From Bathymodiolus brooksi (lineage: Eukaryota; Mollusca; Bivalvia; Mytilida; Modiolidae): a DNA stretch of 64,000 nucleotides. Both the position numbers and the translations under genes were made by a program. Position 1 is the first letter of the stretch, and every line of letters begins with the position of its first letter. Location of the stretch: the NCBI GenBank assembly GCA_963680875.1, contig OY804575.1, forward strand, positions 27,199,034 to 27,263,033, written 5' to 3'. The notes beneath the pieces were generated by a model. It was given only the letters and a program-made list of their open reading frames with translations. It was not told the origin of the DNA and ran no database searches. Positions 1 through 12,200 of the stretch are shown here, piece by piece.

Positions 1-429
1 GGATGATGAAGGTTCAGATTCTATGGACACATCTATCAAAATTAAACTGACTCACTGAATTTAAACAATGATTTTCAAAAATCAAAAAGATAAACAAACG
101 ATTCATACTTCTACTAACTATTGTTTTGTGAGTGAAACTCTACTTTTCTGTGACGGAAAATTCACTAACCATTATTTAGCAACTATTACCATATGAGGGA
201 GTGTTCAATGACCATTATTCTAGGAGATTAAAGTCTACTTGCTATTACCCTATGAGGGTAAGCCCACAAACCACTACCCTAGCAGGGAAGATGTACTAAC
301 CATTATTCTTTAAGTTAGTTTTTTTTGTTAGTAACATTAACATAGTTAGAAACAATGCAGTAATGCCTGACTTCTGCAGTGACCATTGTTATTCAATATT
401 GGAAATAAATTTTAGATCATTACGTGAAA

Positions 430-1104
430 ATTCATCCTTGATTATACTGTTGACTATGAATCCATCAAAACCCACCTAGACTTAATTAAATGGCAAGACA
501 ACTTAAACGAAACAAATGTTATCAACAACTTTATTAATGATGAAATTTCATTTTGCATAAACAGCTTCATACCACAAAAAATTATCAGTGTCCGACCTAA
601 AGACAAACCATGGATGAACAGCAATGTAAGACGAAGAATGAGGCAGCGCAACAGAGCTCACAAAAAGGCCAAACAGAAAAATATCACAGACTATTGGAAA
701 AAGTATAGAGATATAAGAAATGAAGTTATTTCCCTTGTCTGTGAAGTTAAAAACAAATATTTATCTAAACTTCAAAATATATTGGTTGATAAGACAATTG
801 CTCCTGGTAAATGGTGGAGAGTTGCTAAATCAATTTGTCAATTCAAAAATAGAACTACTACATCTAGCCCAATTAATGTAAATACCGGTAATAATATTAT
901 GACTCATCCTTTTGACAAATCAAATGCCTCTAATGAATACTTCACTTCAATTTCTACGCTTGACAATGAGCCTGAGCTCCATGATCTCCCCCCACTGTCA
1001 CCTTGTGAACTATTTGATATAGTTATAACAGAACAAGATGTAGTAGATCAATTTTCAAATCTTAAAAATAAATAAGCCACCAGGTCCTGATAAGTTTTTT
1101 TTTT
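430..1104 (+). pseudogene. LINE (non-LTR retrotransposon) ORF2 fragment, endonuclease-RT linker, frameshifted
   Basis: The plus-strand frame from about 434 to 1075 encodes the region between endonuclease and reverse transcriptase of a non-LTR retrotransposon. It has the 'KPWMNSNVRRRMRQRNRAHKK' type motif (near 605-665) and a Lys/Arg-rich helix, followed by W-rich text around 'GKWWRVAKS'. It stops at 1075, but the next frame at once reads N-K-P-P-G-P-D-K (1070-1094), the hallmark start of the RT domain (KxPGPD). A one-base frameshift therefore separates linker and RT. After 1094 a T-run begins and RT similarity disappears, so the copy is truncated as well as broken. The motif order is established for jockey/CR1/RTE-like LINEs; the exact clade is not decided here. 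Confidence 0.8.
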
Positions 1105-1741
1105 GCAAATGCATTTCCCCCCTCCCCCCCCCCCTTTTCCCGTCCCATTCGGGTTGAAAGTTCTGTTTCCGGTTTAAAAGGTTGCTTTCTTAATAATGGA
1201 TACGCATATTTATTAGTGCTTTGTGTGGCCTTGTTTCAATCATTTGCGTTAAAAGATTGGGACAGTGGGCGTTGAATGCCACTTGCCATAACAACTGTTT
1301 GATAATGGCGGTCGGTTTATTCCGTAAATAAGTGACAAAACTTTATCACAAAAGATTGTACCGCGTACAAGATCGGGGTCCAACTTTCAACCTTAGGTGA
1401 CAAGTATGGCAAGCTATTCTCGTCAAAACTAAGCCTCGGCCATTTTTCAGAAAAACAAAATACACACAGATTAAAAAACCTTTTAAGAAACACGATCTGA
1501 GAATTAAAAATTACACACCTAGGTTTTAAAACATATTTAGAACTAAAATTACAGATTCATGCACATATCATGTCATAGCATACTTAATCCGAGTCTACAA
1601 GATTGAAACAACTAAAATTGCATATATTCTGATGTTTTTATATGAAATATGCAAGTCTTTCTTAATCAACTAGCTTTCAATATATCAACTAACTTCACAA
1701 AAATCTTTAAATTATTGGAGTTTCCAATCTTTTGATTATGA
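1105..1741. other. AT-rich intergenic stretch with C/T homopolymers
   Basis: No coding exon is recognised. It holds a T-run and C-runs near 1097-1137, followed by non-repetitive AT-rich DNA. Confidence 0.4.
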
Positions 1742-1800
1742 GCGTTATTCCAGAAACGCGTCGTGCGCACTAAATTATATATCTACGCGTTTATTCATCC
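1742..1800 (+). repeat. Dispersed repeat copy sharing the 3' half of a hammerhead-like motif
   Basis: The text 'GTTATTCCAGAAACGCGTCG' followed by 'TGCGCACTAAATT...ATCTACGCGTTTATTCAT' matches 29604-29662, with mostly C/T and G/A differences. It contains GAAACGCGUC, the GAAA box, short stem III and GUC site of minimal hammerhead ribozymes. The upstream CUGAUGA box is not recognisable here (ATTATGAGC instead). It is probably a decayed copy of a Penelope-like or retrozyme-type terminal repeat; that attribution is inference. Confidence 0.5.
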
Positions 1801-2617
1801 ATAATCTTTTGCATTATTTTTTATATGGTTTTGATCAGATCCCATATTTCGGCCTCATCTTGGTGCAATTCATAGCATCACCAGTAGTTTCGTTAATCTA
1901 GATGCTCACCTGCATGAGTCTGTATTCCGCACCTGTTTATTCATACACAGCTTGTGTTCAATAAAGTCTTGGGTTTAAAAAAAATATATTTTATTCATTT
2001 TCACATAGGGTTCAATGTTAAACTACAACACATTAAAAGACTTCAAATAAAATTATCAATTTTGGGCGCTGGTCCATTCATATCTCGGATTAAGAGCTAC
2101 AGATTATATGTTGGAATACTTCGGACAGAACAGATAACAAAACAGTTCATCAAAATTCGCTTGAGGAATAAACGGGCTACATACAAATCTTGTTGGCACA
2201 CGATGGCCTCTCATGTTGTTTTTGTGGTGGATTTCCAATCAAAACAAAAAAAACTTTGCAGAGGACCACCCATTGAACACATCCACCAAATTGTGGTTCA
2301 ACTGCCCAGAAGTTTTGGTTGGAGATTTTTAAAATGCAAAGGTTTAAGGAAATGATGACAATGCCCCACAGTGAGCTATTGAAATGCAACACATGATTAT
2401 CAAGTAATATATTTGTAATAATTTTGTTGTACACATCACAACTTATTCTCGTAATAGTTTTATTGTTAGAAAAGTTTAAGTGACCAAGACACTATGTTTA
2501 ATTATGTTATGAAGACGGTTCCCATGACTCAATCTATTCGTAGTGATGCACAGCACGTCCACAATTGGTGGATGTTGAATGCTCTCTTCATGGGGTGTAT
2601 TTGGATTATAATTCGGA
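1801..2617. other. Intergenic sequence, no gene recognised
   Basis: A plus-strand open frame at 1954-2355 shows no recognisable domain and has low-complexity AT-rich composition. An AATAAA hexamer lies near 1959. Nothing else is supported. Confidence 0.4.
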
Positions 2618-5600
2618 AAGGTCGACCGTGAACCATAGTAGGTAACTTGTTTGTAGAGTTTTAAAGGTTGACCGTGAACCATAGTAGGCAACGTGTTTGT
2701 AGAGTTTTAAAGGTCGACCGTGAACCATAGTAGGTAACGTGTTTGTAGAGTTTTAACGGTTGACCGTGAACCATAGTAGGTAACATGTTTGTAGAGTTTT
2801 AAAGGTAGACCGTGAACCATAGTAGGTAACGTGTTTGTAGAGTTTTGAAGGTCGATCGTGAACCATAGTAGGTAACGTGTTTGTAGAGTTTTAAAGGTCG
2901 ACCGTGAACCATAGTAGGTAACTTGTTTGTAGAGTTTTAAAGGTTGACCGTGAACCATAGTAGGTAACATGTTTGTAGAGTTTTAAAGGTCGACCGTGAA
3001 CCATAGTAGGTAACGTGTTTGTAGAGTTTTGAAGGTCGATCGTGAACCATAGTAGGTAACGTCTTTGTAGAGTTTTAAAGGTCGACCGTGAACCATAGTA
3101 GGTAACTTGTTTGTAGAGTTTTAAAGGTTGACCGTGAACCATAGTAGGTAACATGTTTGTAGAGTTTTAAAGGTCGACCGTGAACCATAGTAGGTAACGT
3201 GTTTGTAGAGTTTTATATGTTGGCTGTGAACCATAGTAGATAACGTGTTTGTAGAGTTTTAAAGGTCGACCGTGAACCATAGTAGGCAACGTGTTTGTCG
3301 AGTTTTAAAGGTTGACTGTGAACCATAATAGGTAACGTGTTTGTAGAGTTTTAAAGGTCGACCGTGAACCATAGTAGGTAACGTGTTTGTAGATTTTTAA
3401 AGGTTGACTGTGAACCATAGTAGGTAACGTGTTTGTAGAGTTTTAAAGGTTGACCGTGAATCATAGTAGGTAACGTGTTTGTAGAGTTTTAAAGGTCGAC
3501 CGTGAACCATAGTAGGTAACGTGTTTGTAGAGTTTTAAAGGCTGACCGTGAACCATAGTAGGTAACGTGTTTGTAGAGTTTTAAAGGTCGACCGTGAACC
3601 ATAGTAGGTAACGTGTTTGTAGAGTTTTAAATGTTGGCTGTGAACCATAGTAGGCAACGTGTTTGTAGAGTTTTGAAGGTTGACCGTGAACCATAGTAGG
3701 TAACATGTTTGTAGAGTTTTACATGTTGGCTGTGAACCATAGTAGGTAACGTGTTTGTAGAGTTTTAAAGGTCGACCGTGAACCATTGTAGGTAACGTGT
3801 TTGTAGAGTTTTAAAGGTTGACCGTGAACCATAGTAGGTAACGTGTTTGTAGAGTTTTAAAGGTCGACCGTAAACCATAGTAGGTAACGTGTTTGTAGAG
3901 TTTTAAAGGTCGATCGTGAACCATAGTAGGTAACGTGTTTGTAGATTTTTAAAGGTTGACCGTGAACCATAGTAGGTAACGAGTTTGTAGAGTTTTAAAG
4001 GTCGACCATGAACCATAGTAGGTATCGTATTTGTAGAGTTTTAAAGGTTGACTGTGAACCATAGTAGGTAACGTGTTTGTAGAGTTTTAAAGGTCGACCG
4101 TGAACTATAGTAGGTAACTTGTTTGTAGATTTTTAAAGGTTGACTGTGAACCATAGTAGGTAACGTGTTTGTAGAGTTTTAAAGGTCGACCGTGAACCAT
4201 AGTAGGTAACGTGTTTGTAGATTGTTAAAGGTTGACCGTGAACCATAGTAGGTAAAGTGTTTGTAGAGTTTTAAAGGTCGACCATGAACCATAGTAGGTA
4301 TCGTATTTGTAGAGTTTTAAAGGTTGACTGTGAACCATAGTATGTAACGTGTTTGTAGAGTTTTAAAGGTCGACCGTGAACCATAGTAGGTAACGTGTTT
4401 GTAGAGTTTTAAAGGTTGACCGTGAACCATAGTAGGTAACGTGTTTGTAAAGTTTTAAAGGTTGACTGTGAATCATAGTAGGTAAAGTGTTTGTAGAGTT
4501 TTAAAGGTCGACCGTGAACCATAGTAGGTAACGTTTTTGTAGATTTTTAAAGGTTGACTGTGAACCATAGTAGGTAACGTGTTTGTAGAGTTTTAAAGGT
4601 TGACCGTGAACCATAGTAGGTAACGTGTTTGTAGAGTTTTAAAGGTCGACCGTGAACCATAGTAGGTAACGTGTTTGTAGAGTTTTAAAGGTCGACCGTG
4701 AACCATAGTAGGTAACGTGTTTGTAGAGTTTTAAAGGTCGACCGTGAACCATAGTAGGTAACTTGTTTGTAGAGTTTTAAAGGTTGACCGTGAACCATAG
4801 TAGGTAACGTGTTTGTAAAGTTTTAAAGGTCGACCGTGAACCATAGTAGGTAACTTGTTTGTAGATTTTTAAAGGTTGACCGTGAACCATAGTAGGTAAC
4901 GTGTTTGTAGAGTTTTAAAGGTCGACCGTGAACCATAGTAGGCAAAGTGTTTGTAGAGTTTTGAAGGTTGACCGTGAACCATAGTAGGTAACGTGTTTGT
5001 AGAGTTTTAAAGGTCGACCGTGAACCATAGTAGGTAACGTGTTTGTAGATTTTTAAAGGTTGACCGTGAACCATAGTAGGTAACGTGTTTGTAGAGTTTT
5101 AAAGGTCGACCATGAACCATAGTAGGTATCGTATTTGTAGAGTTTTAAAGGTTGACTGTGAACCATAGTAGGTAACGTGTTTGTAGAGTTTTAAAGGTCG
5201 ACCGTGAACTATAGTAGGTAACTTGTTTGTAGATTTTTAAAGGTTGACTGTGAACCATAGTAGGTAACGTGTTTGTAGAGTTTTAAAGGTCGACCGTGAA
5301 CCATAGTAGGCAACGTGTTTGTAGATTGTTAAAGGTTGACCGTGAACCATAGTAGGTAACGTGTTTGTAGATTTTTAAAGGTTGACCGTGAACCATAGTA
5401 GGTAACGTGTTTGTAGAGTTTTAAAGGTCGACCATGAACCATAGTAGGTATCGTATTTGTAGAGTTTTAAAGGTTGACTGTGAACCATAGTAGGTAACGT
5501 GTTTGTAGAGTTTTAAAGGTCGACCGTGAACCATAGTAGGTAACTTGTTTGTAGATTTTTAAAGGTTGACTGTGAACCATAGTAGGTAACGTGTTTGTAG

Positions 5601-7813
5601 AGTTTTAAAGGTTGACCGTGAACCATAGTAGGTAAAGTGTTTGTAGAGTTTTAAAGGTTGACCGTGAACCATAGTAGGTAACGTGTTTGTAAAGTTTTAA
5701 AGGTTGACTGTGAACCATAGTAGGTAAAGTGTTTGTAGAGTTTTAAAGGTCGACCGTGAACCATAGTAGGTAACGTGATTGTAGATTTTTAAAGGTTGAC
5801 TGTGAACCATAGTAGGTAACGTGTTTGTAGAGTTTTAAAGGTTGACCGTGAACCATAGTAGGTAACGTGTTTGTAGAGTTTTAAAGGTCGACCGTGAACC
5901 ATAGTAGGTAACGTGTTTGTAGAGTTTTAAAGGTCGACCGTGAACCATAGTAGGTAACGTGTTTGTAGAGTTTTAAAGGTCGACCGTGAACCATAGTAGG
6001 TAACTTGTTTGTAGATTTTTAAAGGTTGACTGTGAACCATAGTAGGTAACGTGTTTGTAGAGTTTTAAAGGTTGACCGTGAACCATAGTAGGTAACGTGT
6101 TTGTAGAGTTTTAAAGGTCGACCGTGAACCATAGTAGGTAACTTGTTTGTAGATTTTTAAAGGTTGACCGTGAACCATAGTAGGTAGCGTGTTTGTAGAG
6201 TTTTAAAGGTCGACCGTGAACCATAGTAGGCAACGTGTTTGTAGAGTTTTGAAGGTTGACCGTGAACCATAGTAGGTAACTTGTTTGTAGAGTTTTAAAG
6301 GTTGACCGTGAACCATAGTAGGTAACGTGTTTGTGGAGTTTTAAAGGTCGATCGTGAACCATAGTAGGTATCGTATTTGTAGAGTTTTAAAGGTTGACTG
6401 TGAACCATAGTAGGTAACGTGTTTGTAGAGTTTTAAAGGTCGACCGTGAACTATAGTAGGTAACTTGTTTGTAGATTTTTAAAGGTTGACTGTGAACCAT
6501 AGTAGGTAACGTGTTTGTAGAGTTTTAAAGGTCGACCGTGAACCATAGTAGGTAACGTGTTTGTAGATTGTTAAAGGTTGACCGTGAACCATAGTAGGTA
6601 ACGTGTTTGTAGATTTTTAAAGGTTGACCGTGAACCATAGTAGGTAACGTGTTTGTAGAGTTTTAAAGGTCGACCATGAACCATAGTAGGTATCGTATTT
6701 GTAGAGTTTTAAAGGTTGACTGTGAACCATAGTAGGTAACGTGTTTGTAGAGTTTTAAAGGTCGACCGTGAACCATAGTAGGTAACTTGTTTGTAGATTT
6801 TTAAAGGTTGACTGTGAACCATAGTAGGTAACGTGTTTGTAGAGTTTTAAAGGTTGACCGTGAACCATAGTAGGTAAAGTGTTTGTAGAGTTTTAAAGGT
6901 TGACCGTGAACCATAGTAGGTAACGTGTTTGTAAAGTTTTAAAGGTTGACTGTGAACCATAGTAGGTAAAGTGTTTGTAGAGTTTTAAAGGTCGACCGTG
7001 AACCATAGTAGGTAACGTGATTGTAGATTTTTAAAGGTTGACTGTGAACCATAGTAGGTAACGTGTTTGTAGAGTTTTAAAGGTTGACCGTGAACCATAG
7101 TAGGTAACGTGTTTGTAGAGTTTTAAAGGTCGACCGTGAACCATAGTAGGTAACGTGTTTGTAGAGTTTTAAAGGTCGACCGTGAACCATAGTAGGTAAC
7201 GTGTTTGTAGAGTTTTAAAGGTCGACCGTGAACCATAGTAGGTAACTTGTTTGTAGATTTTTAAAGGTTGACTGTGAACCATAGTAGGTAACGTGTTTGT
7301 AGAGTTTTAAAGGTTGACCGTGAACCATAGTAGGTAACGTGTTTGTAGAGTTTTAAAGGTCGACCGTGAACCATAGTAGGTAACTTGTTTGTAGATTTTT
7401 AAAGGTTGACCGTGAACCATAGTAGGTAGCGTGTTTGTAGAGTTTTAAAGGTCGACCGTGAACCATAGTAGGCAACGTGTTTGTAGAGTTTTGAAGGTTG
7501 ACCGTGAACCATAGTAGGTAACTTGTTTGTAGAGTTTTAAAGGTTGACCGTGAACCATAGTAGGTAACGTGTTTGTGGAGTTTTAAAGGTCGATCGTGAA
7601 CCATAGTAGGTAACGTGTTTGTAAAGTTTTAAAGGTTGACTGTGAACCATAATAGGTAACGTGTTTGTAGAGTTTTAAAGGTTGACTGTGAACCATAATA
7701 GGTAACGTGTTTGTAGAGTTTTAAAGGTCGACTGTGAACCATAGTAGGTAACGTGTTTGTAGAGTTTTATAGGTCGACCGTGAACCATAGTAGGTAACGT
7801 GTTTGTAGAGTTT
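2618..7813. repeat. 46-bp minisatellite array, about 113 copies
   Basis: The monomer begins GGTCGACCGTGAACCATAGT and continues AGGTAACGTGTTTGTAGAGTTTTAAA. Period 46 fits the array length (about 5,196 bp). The main variants are GGTTGACC versus GGTCGACC, TTG versus GTG before TTTGTAG, GATTTTT versus GAGTTTT, and TATCGTATTTG. Because 46 is not a multiple of three, three monomers (138 bp) encode a repeating 46-aa pattern on the minus strand, which accounts for the 83-87-aa ORFs here. They are not treated as genes. The left edge abuts unique sequence at 2617; the right edge breaks off within a monomer at 7813. Confidence 0.95.
5105..7588. repeat. Higher-order repeat of 27 monomers (1,242 bp), two adjacent copies
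   Basis: Diagnostic variant monomers recur at a fixed distance. The CATGAACC/TATCGTATTTG variant at 5427 recurs at 6669, the GAACTATAG variant near 5203 recurs near 6445, and the 83-aa minus-strand translations at 6111 and 7353 are identical. All offsets are 1,242 bp, or 27 x 46. Earlier variants at 4001 and 4277 relate to 5105 and 5427 by 24 and 25 monomers, so an older, differently sized multimer lies upstream. Confidence 0.85.
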
Positions 7814-9245
7814 CACGCTCCCTGAACGTTAGACATCTTTTGCAGATGTCGAAGAATGGTAGGCGCAGTATATCCACGATAGACTATAAAATGTTTATTG
7901 TTTGTCCCTACTCAACTCTCCCTACTATTTCAGTGGCAGTGAATGGTCGTTGCCCTGGTTGCTTCCTCCATCGGTTCTGTGTATTTTTGTTTTATATATT
8001 GTTAAACTTGTAAGGATTACGCATACATAATATCTGCTACTGGACGTCAAGTACACAAAATTCATGTCATGAATATTCATTATTAATGTGCACAAATATC
8101 ACGTGTAATTTGTCATTCTCAGTGTGTTTTTAATCTCAATGTGCCTTTTCAAAAGCTGAGGGTGTAATTTTTCAATACTGAGTGTGAATTTTTAAAGTAT
8201 TTTAATCTCAGAGTATTTTTCGAAAAATGACTATGTTTTGGCGAGAGAAGATAGCCATAGATAGCCCCCATAAGCATTGACAGATTTACCAACTACCATG
8301 ATTGGGGTTATGAAGGCCCCATATATGAATCAATTCATCAAGTTGCATTTTCAAATACATCTATAATATTGAATACACGAATATTAATATATGGAGAAAG
8401 ATGTAGTTTCTGGTATATGGTTGAAAAGGCAATTGTTGATTACACAGCAAAGTACATGCACCCATTTCCCCCGTCATAATCATCCATACTCCTTGCACTC
8501 AAACAAAATTTGGAATTATTTATCATATTCGTTACAGTGGACATTTTTAGCTTTATTGCCTGTTGGTCATTTTGGAAAGCTGTTTTTGTACTTGAACAAT
8601 AGTTAAACAGTGGTGATAAAAAATATATAACATTGTTAATTTATATCAAATCATTTATCGTTGATAGATTTACTTGTAACTATCTCGACTATTTGTAGTC
8701 ACCATTTTGCAGCACACAATCTCTACTTTGAAAGATCCGAATGTACCTTTGATTCCATCACGACAGTTTTGATTAAGATCATGTAAACCACCAAATTACC
8801 ATGAAACCGTTATAGCCACGACATATTTGTGAATTGCACCCGTTACTTACAAAATCAAATATTCCTTTAAACAAACCAGAGGTTCACAAGCGTGTATATC
8901 ATTCACCTGATTCATATAGACAATCAATAAACAAAAATGAAAATAGTCGTCGGCCTTAATGTTCTGTTTACTGTAAAAGCAGCCATATTTTGTTCAGATT
9001 ACCAACGGTTTCAGATGAGATCTTCAAATAATGTTTTCTTAAATAGGCCCAACTTGCATATTCGGGAAAAAAATCGTCAAAATTACAAATTTCACAATTA
9101 CATGTATATTAAGGGTGTAGGCCTGGGTAACCCCAAATTTTCCCATCGTTCAATTTTTTTTTAATTTGTATCATTGAATAGTTATGTCTAAATACATTAT
9201 CTGTTTCAAGTTTCAAGAAATTTCACCGTGCCGTTTTCTCCATAG
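7814..9245. other. Spacer between the 46-bp and 831/833-bp arrays
   Basis: Unique AT-rich DNA. Short ORFs at 8391-8606 and 8937-9164 have no recognisable domain. The phrase AAGGGTGTAGGCCTGGG near 9111-9127 occurs reversed near 23524-23540, hinting at a dispersed repeat. Confidence 0.4.
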
Positions 9246-12200
9246 CACATCCTAAATATAGCAATTTTGGGGGCATTCTTGACGCCAGATGGTAATACTA
9301 GTATCGGAAGCTTCTAATAGATAAACACATATATTTCTGGTTGAAAGGGAATGTTTTGGCTTTAATATACTTGAGTGTTATTGTTGAATAATTATGAAAT
9401 ATCTAGCATATATGAATATCGTGTTTGGAGATAATCACGTGCAAAACAGTTGAAATTGGAAAAAGGGGGGAATACCATCCTTGTATTAAAAATCCGATAA
9501 AAAAAATCCCGACGATTAATTTCCACCAAAAAATGTCACAGCAAAGAATAGACATACAGACATCATTGCCACAGGCACTTGTTTCATTCAAAAAATATAT
9601 GCCCCCTCCTCTTCCTTACTTCAAGGTAAACATCTGCCCTTTACCCCTTCGCATCAATATTTTTCGCTTATTTGTGATCCTTTCGCTGACCCAATTATAT
9701 CGTTACACTCCCGAGATATTTCTCTTTTCGACTGCCACATTTAAATATAAATACCGGGCCCCCCTCAGACGAATTGGACAAGAATATTCAGCAAAAGTCG
9801 CATTTTTTATTTTTCAGTCACTGAAACGGATACAACCACTTCCGGTTTGCGCTGGATTTTTCATATGCATTCGGAATTCTCTAGTCCGGCCATGTGTAAC
9901 AATGCCATCATGATCATCTCCTCTCAAATGTAAAGTAAACCTTTAAAATACAGATAATAGTTCCAATGCAGATTATAAAAATATGTCCAACTCCAAATTA
10001 CTGACATTTGATTTTTAAAACATAGTTTCTAAATCAATTTAGAACGGACCGGAAGTGACTATCCGTTTCAGTGACTTTCACATCCTAAATATAGCAATTT
10101 TGGGGGCATTCTTGACGCCAGATGGTAATACTAGTTTCGGAAGCTTCTAATAGATAAACACATATATTTCTGGTTGAAAGGGAATGTTTTGGCTTTAATA
10201 TACTTGAGTGTTATTGTTGAATAATTATGAAATATCTAGCATATATGAATATCGTGTTTGGAGATAATCACGTGCAAAACAGTTGAAATTGGAAAAAGGG
10301 GGGAATACCATCCTTGTATTAAAAATCCGATAAAAAATCCCGACGATTAATTTCCACCAAAAAATGTCACAGTAAAGAATAGACATACAGACATCATTGC
10401 CACAGGCACTTGTTTCATTCAAAAAATATATGCCCCCTCCTCTTCCTTACTTCAAGGTAAACATCTGCCCTTTACCCCTTCGCATCAATATTTTTCGCTT
10501 ATTTGTGATCCTTTCGCTGACCCAATTATATCGTTACACTCCCGAGATATTTCTCTTTTCGACTGCCACATTTAAATATAAATACCGGGGCCCCCTCAGA
10601 CGAATTGGACAAGAATATTCAGCAAAAGTCGCATTTTTTATTTTTCAGTCACTGAAACGGATACAACCACTTCCGGTTTGCGCTGGATTTTTCATATGCA
10701 TTCGGAATTCTCTAGTCCGGCCATGTGTAACAATGCCATCATGATCATCTCCTCTCAAATGTAAAGTAAACCTTTAAAATACAGATAATAGTTCCAATGC
10801 AGATTATAAAAATATGTCAAACTCCAAATTACTGACATTTGATTTTTAAAACATAGTTTCTAAATCAATTTAGAACGGACCGGAAGTGACTATCCGTTTC
10901 AGTGACTTTCACATCCTAAATATAGCAATTTTGGGGGCATTCTTGACGCCAGATGGTAATACTAGTTTCGGAAGCTTCTAATAGATAAACACATATATTT
11001 CTGGTTGAAAGGGAATGTTTTGGCTTTAATATACTTGAGTGTTATTGTTGAATAATTATGAAATATCTAGCATATATGAATATCGTGTTTGGAGATAATC
11101 ACGTGCAAAACAGTTGAAATTGGAAAAAGGGGGGAATACCATCCTTGTATTAAAAATCCGATAAAAAAAATCCCGACGATTAATTTCCACCAAAAAATGT
11201 CACAGTAAAGAATAGACATACAGACATCATTGCCACAGGCACTTGTTTCATTCAAAAAATATATGCCCCCTCCTCTTCCTTACTTCAAGGTAAACATCTG
11301 CCCTTTACCCCTTCGCATCAATATTTTTCGCTTATTTGTGATCCTTTCGCTGACCCAATTATATCGTTACACTCCCGAGATATTTCTCTTTTCGACTGCC
11401 ACATTTAAATATAAATACCGGGCCCCCCTCAGACGAATTGGACAAGAATATTCAGCAAAAGTCGCATTTTTTATTTTTCAGTCACTGAAACGGATACAAC
11501 CACTTCCGGTTTGCGCTGGATTTTTCATATGCATTCGGAATTCTCTAGTCCGGCCATGTGTAACAATGCCATCATGATCATCTCCTCTCAAATGTAAAGT
11601 AAACCTTTAAAATACAGATAATAGTTCCAATGCAGATTATAAAAATATGTCCAACTCCAAATTACTGACATTTGATTTTTAAAACATAGTTTCTAAATCA
11701 ATTTAGAACGGACCGGAAGTGACTATCCGTTTCAGTGACTTTCACATCCTAAATATAGCAATTTTGGGGGCATTCTTGACGCCAGATGGTAATACTAGTT
11801 TCGGAAGCTTCTAATAGATAAACACATATATTTCTGGTTGAAAGGGAATGTTTTGGCTTTAATATACTTGAGTGTTATTGTTGAATAATTATGAAATATC
11901 TAGCATATATGAATATCGTGTTTGGAGATAATCACGTGCAAAACAGTTGAAATTGGAAAAAGGGGGGAATACCATCCTTGTATTAAAAATCCGATAAAAA
12001 ATCCCGACGATTAATTTCCACCAAAAAATGTCACAGTAAAGAATAGACATACAGACATCATTGCCACAGGCACTTGTTTCATTCAAAAAATATATGCCCC
12101 CTCCTCTTCCTTACTTCAAGGTAAACATCTGCCCTTTACCCCTTCGCATCAATATTTTTCGCTTATTTGTGATCCTTTCGCTGACCCAATTATATCGTTA

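Noticed and set aside
1801..1900. Minus-strand 'AAGATGAGGCCGAAATATG' as a hammerhead core
   Set aside because: It resembles CUGAUGAG-stem-GAAA but lacks the leading CU and any pairing stem I or III.
2707..7604. 83-87-aa minus-strand ORFs with a repeated 'MVHGRPLKLYKH...' pattern
   Set aside because: They are translations of the 46-bp minisatellite (46 aa per three monomers); no start context, splice sites or codon bias.
2618..7813. CRISPR array
   Set aside because: The repeats are contiguous without unique spacers and the context is eukaryotic.
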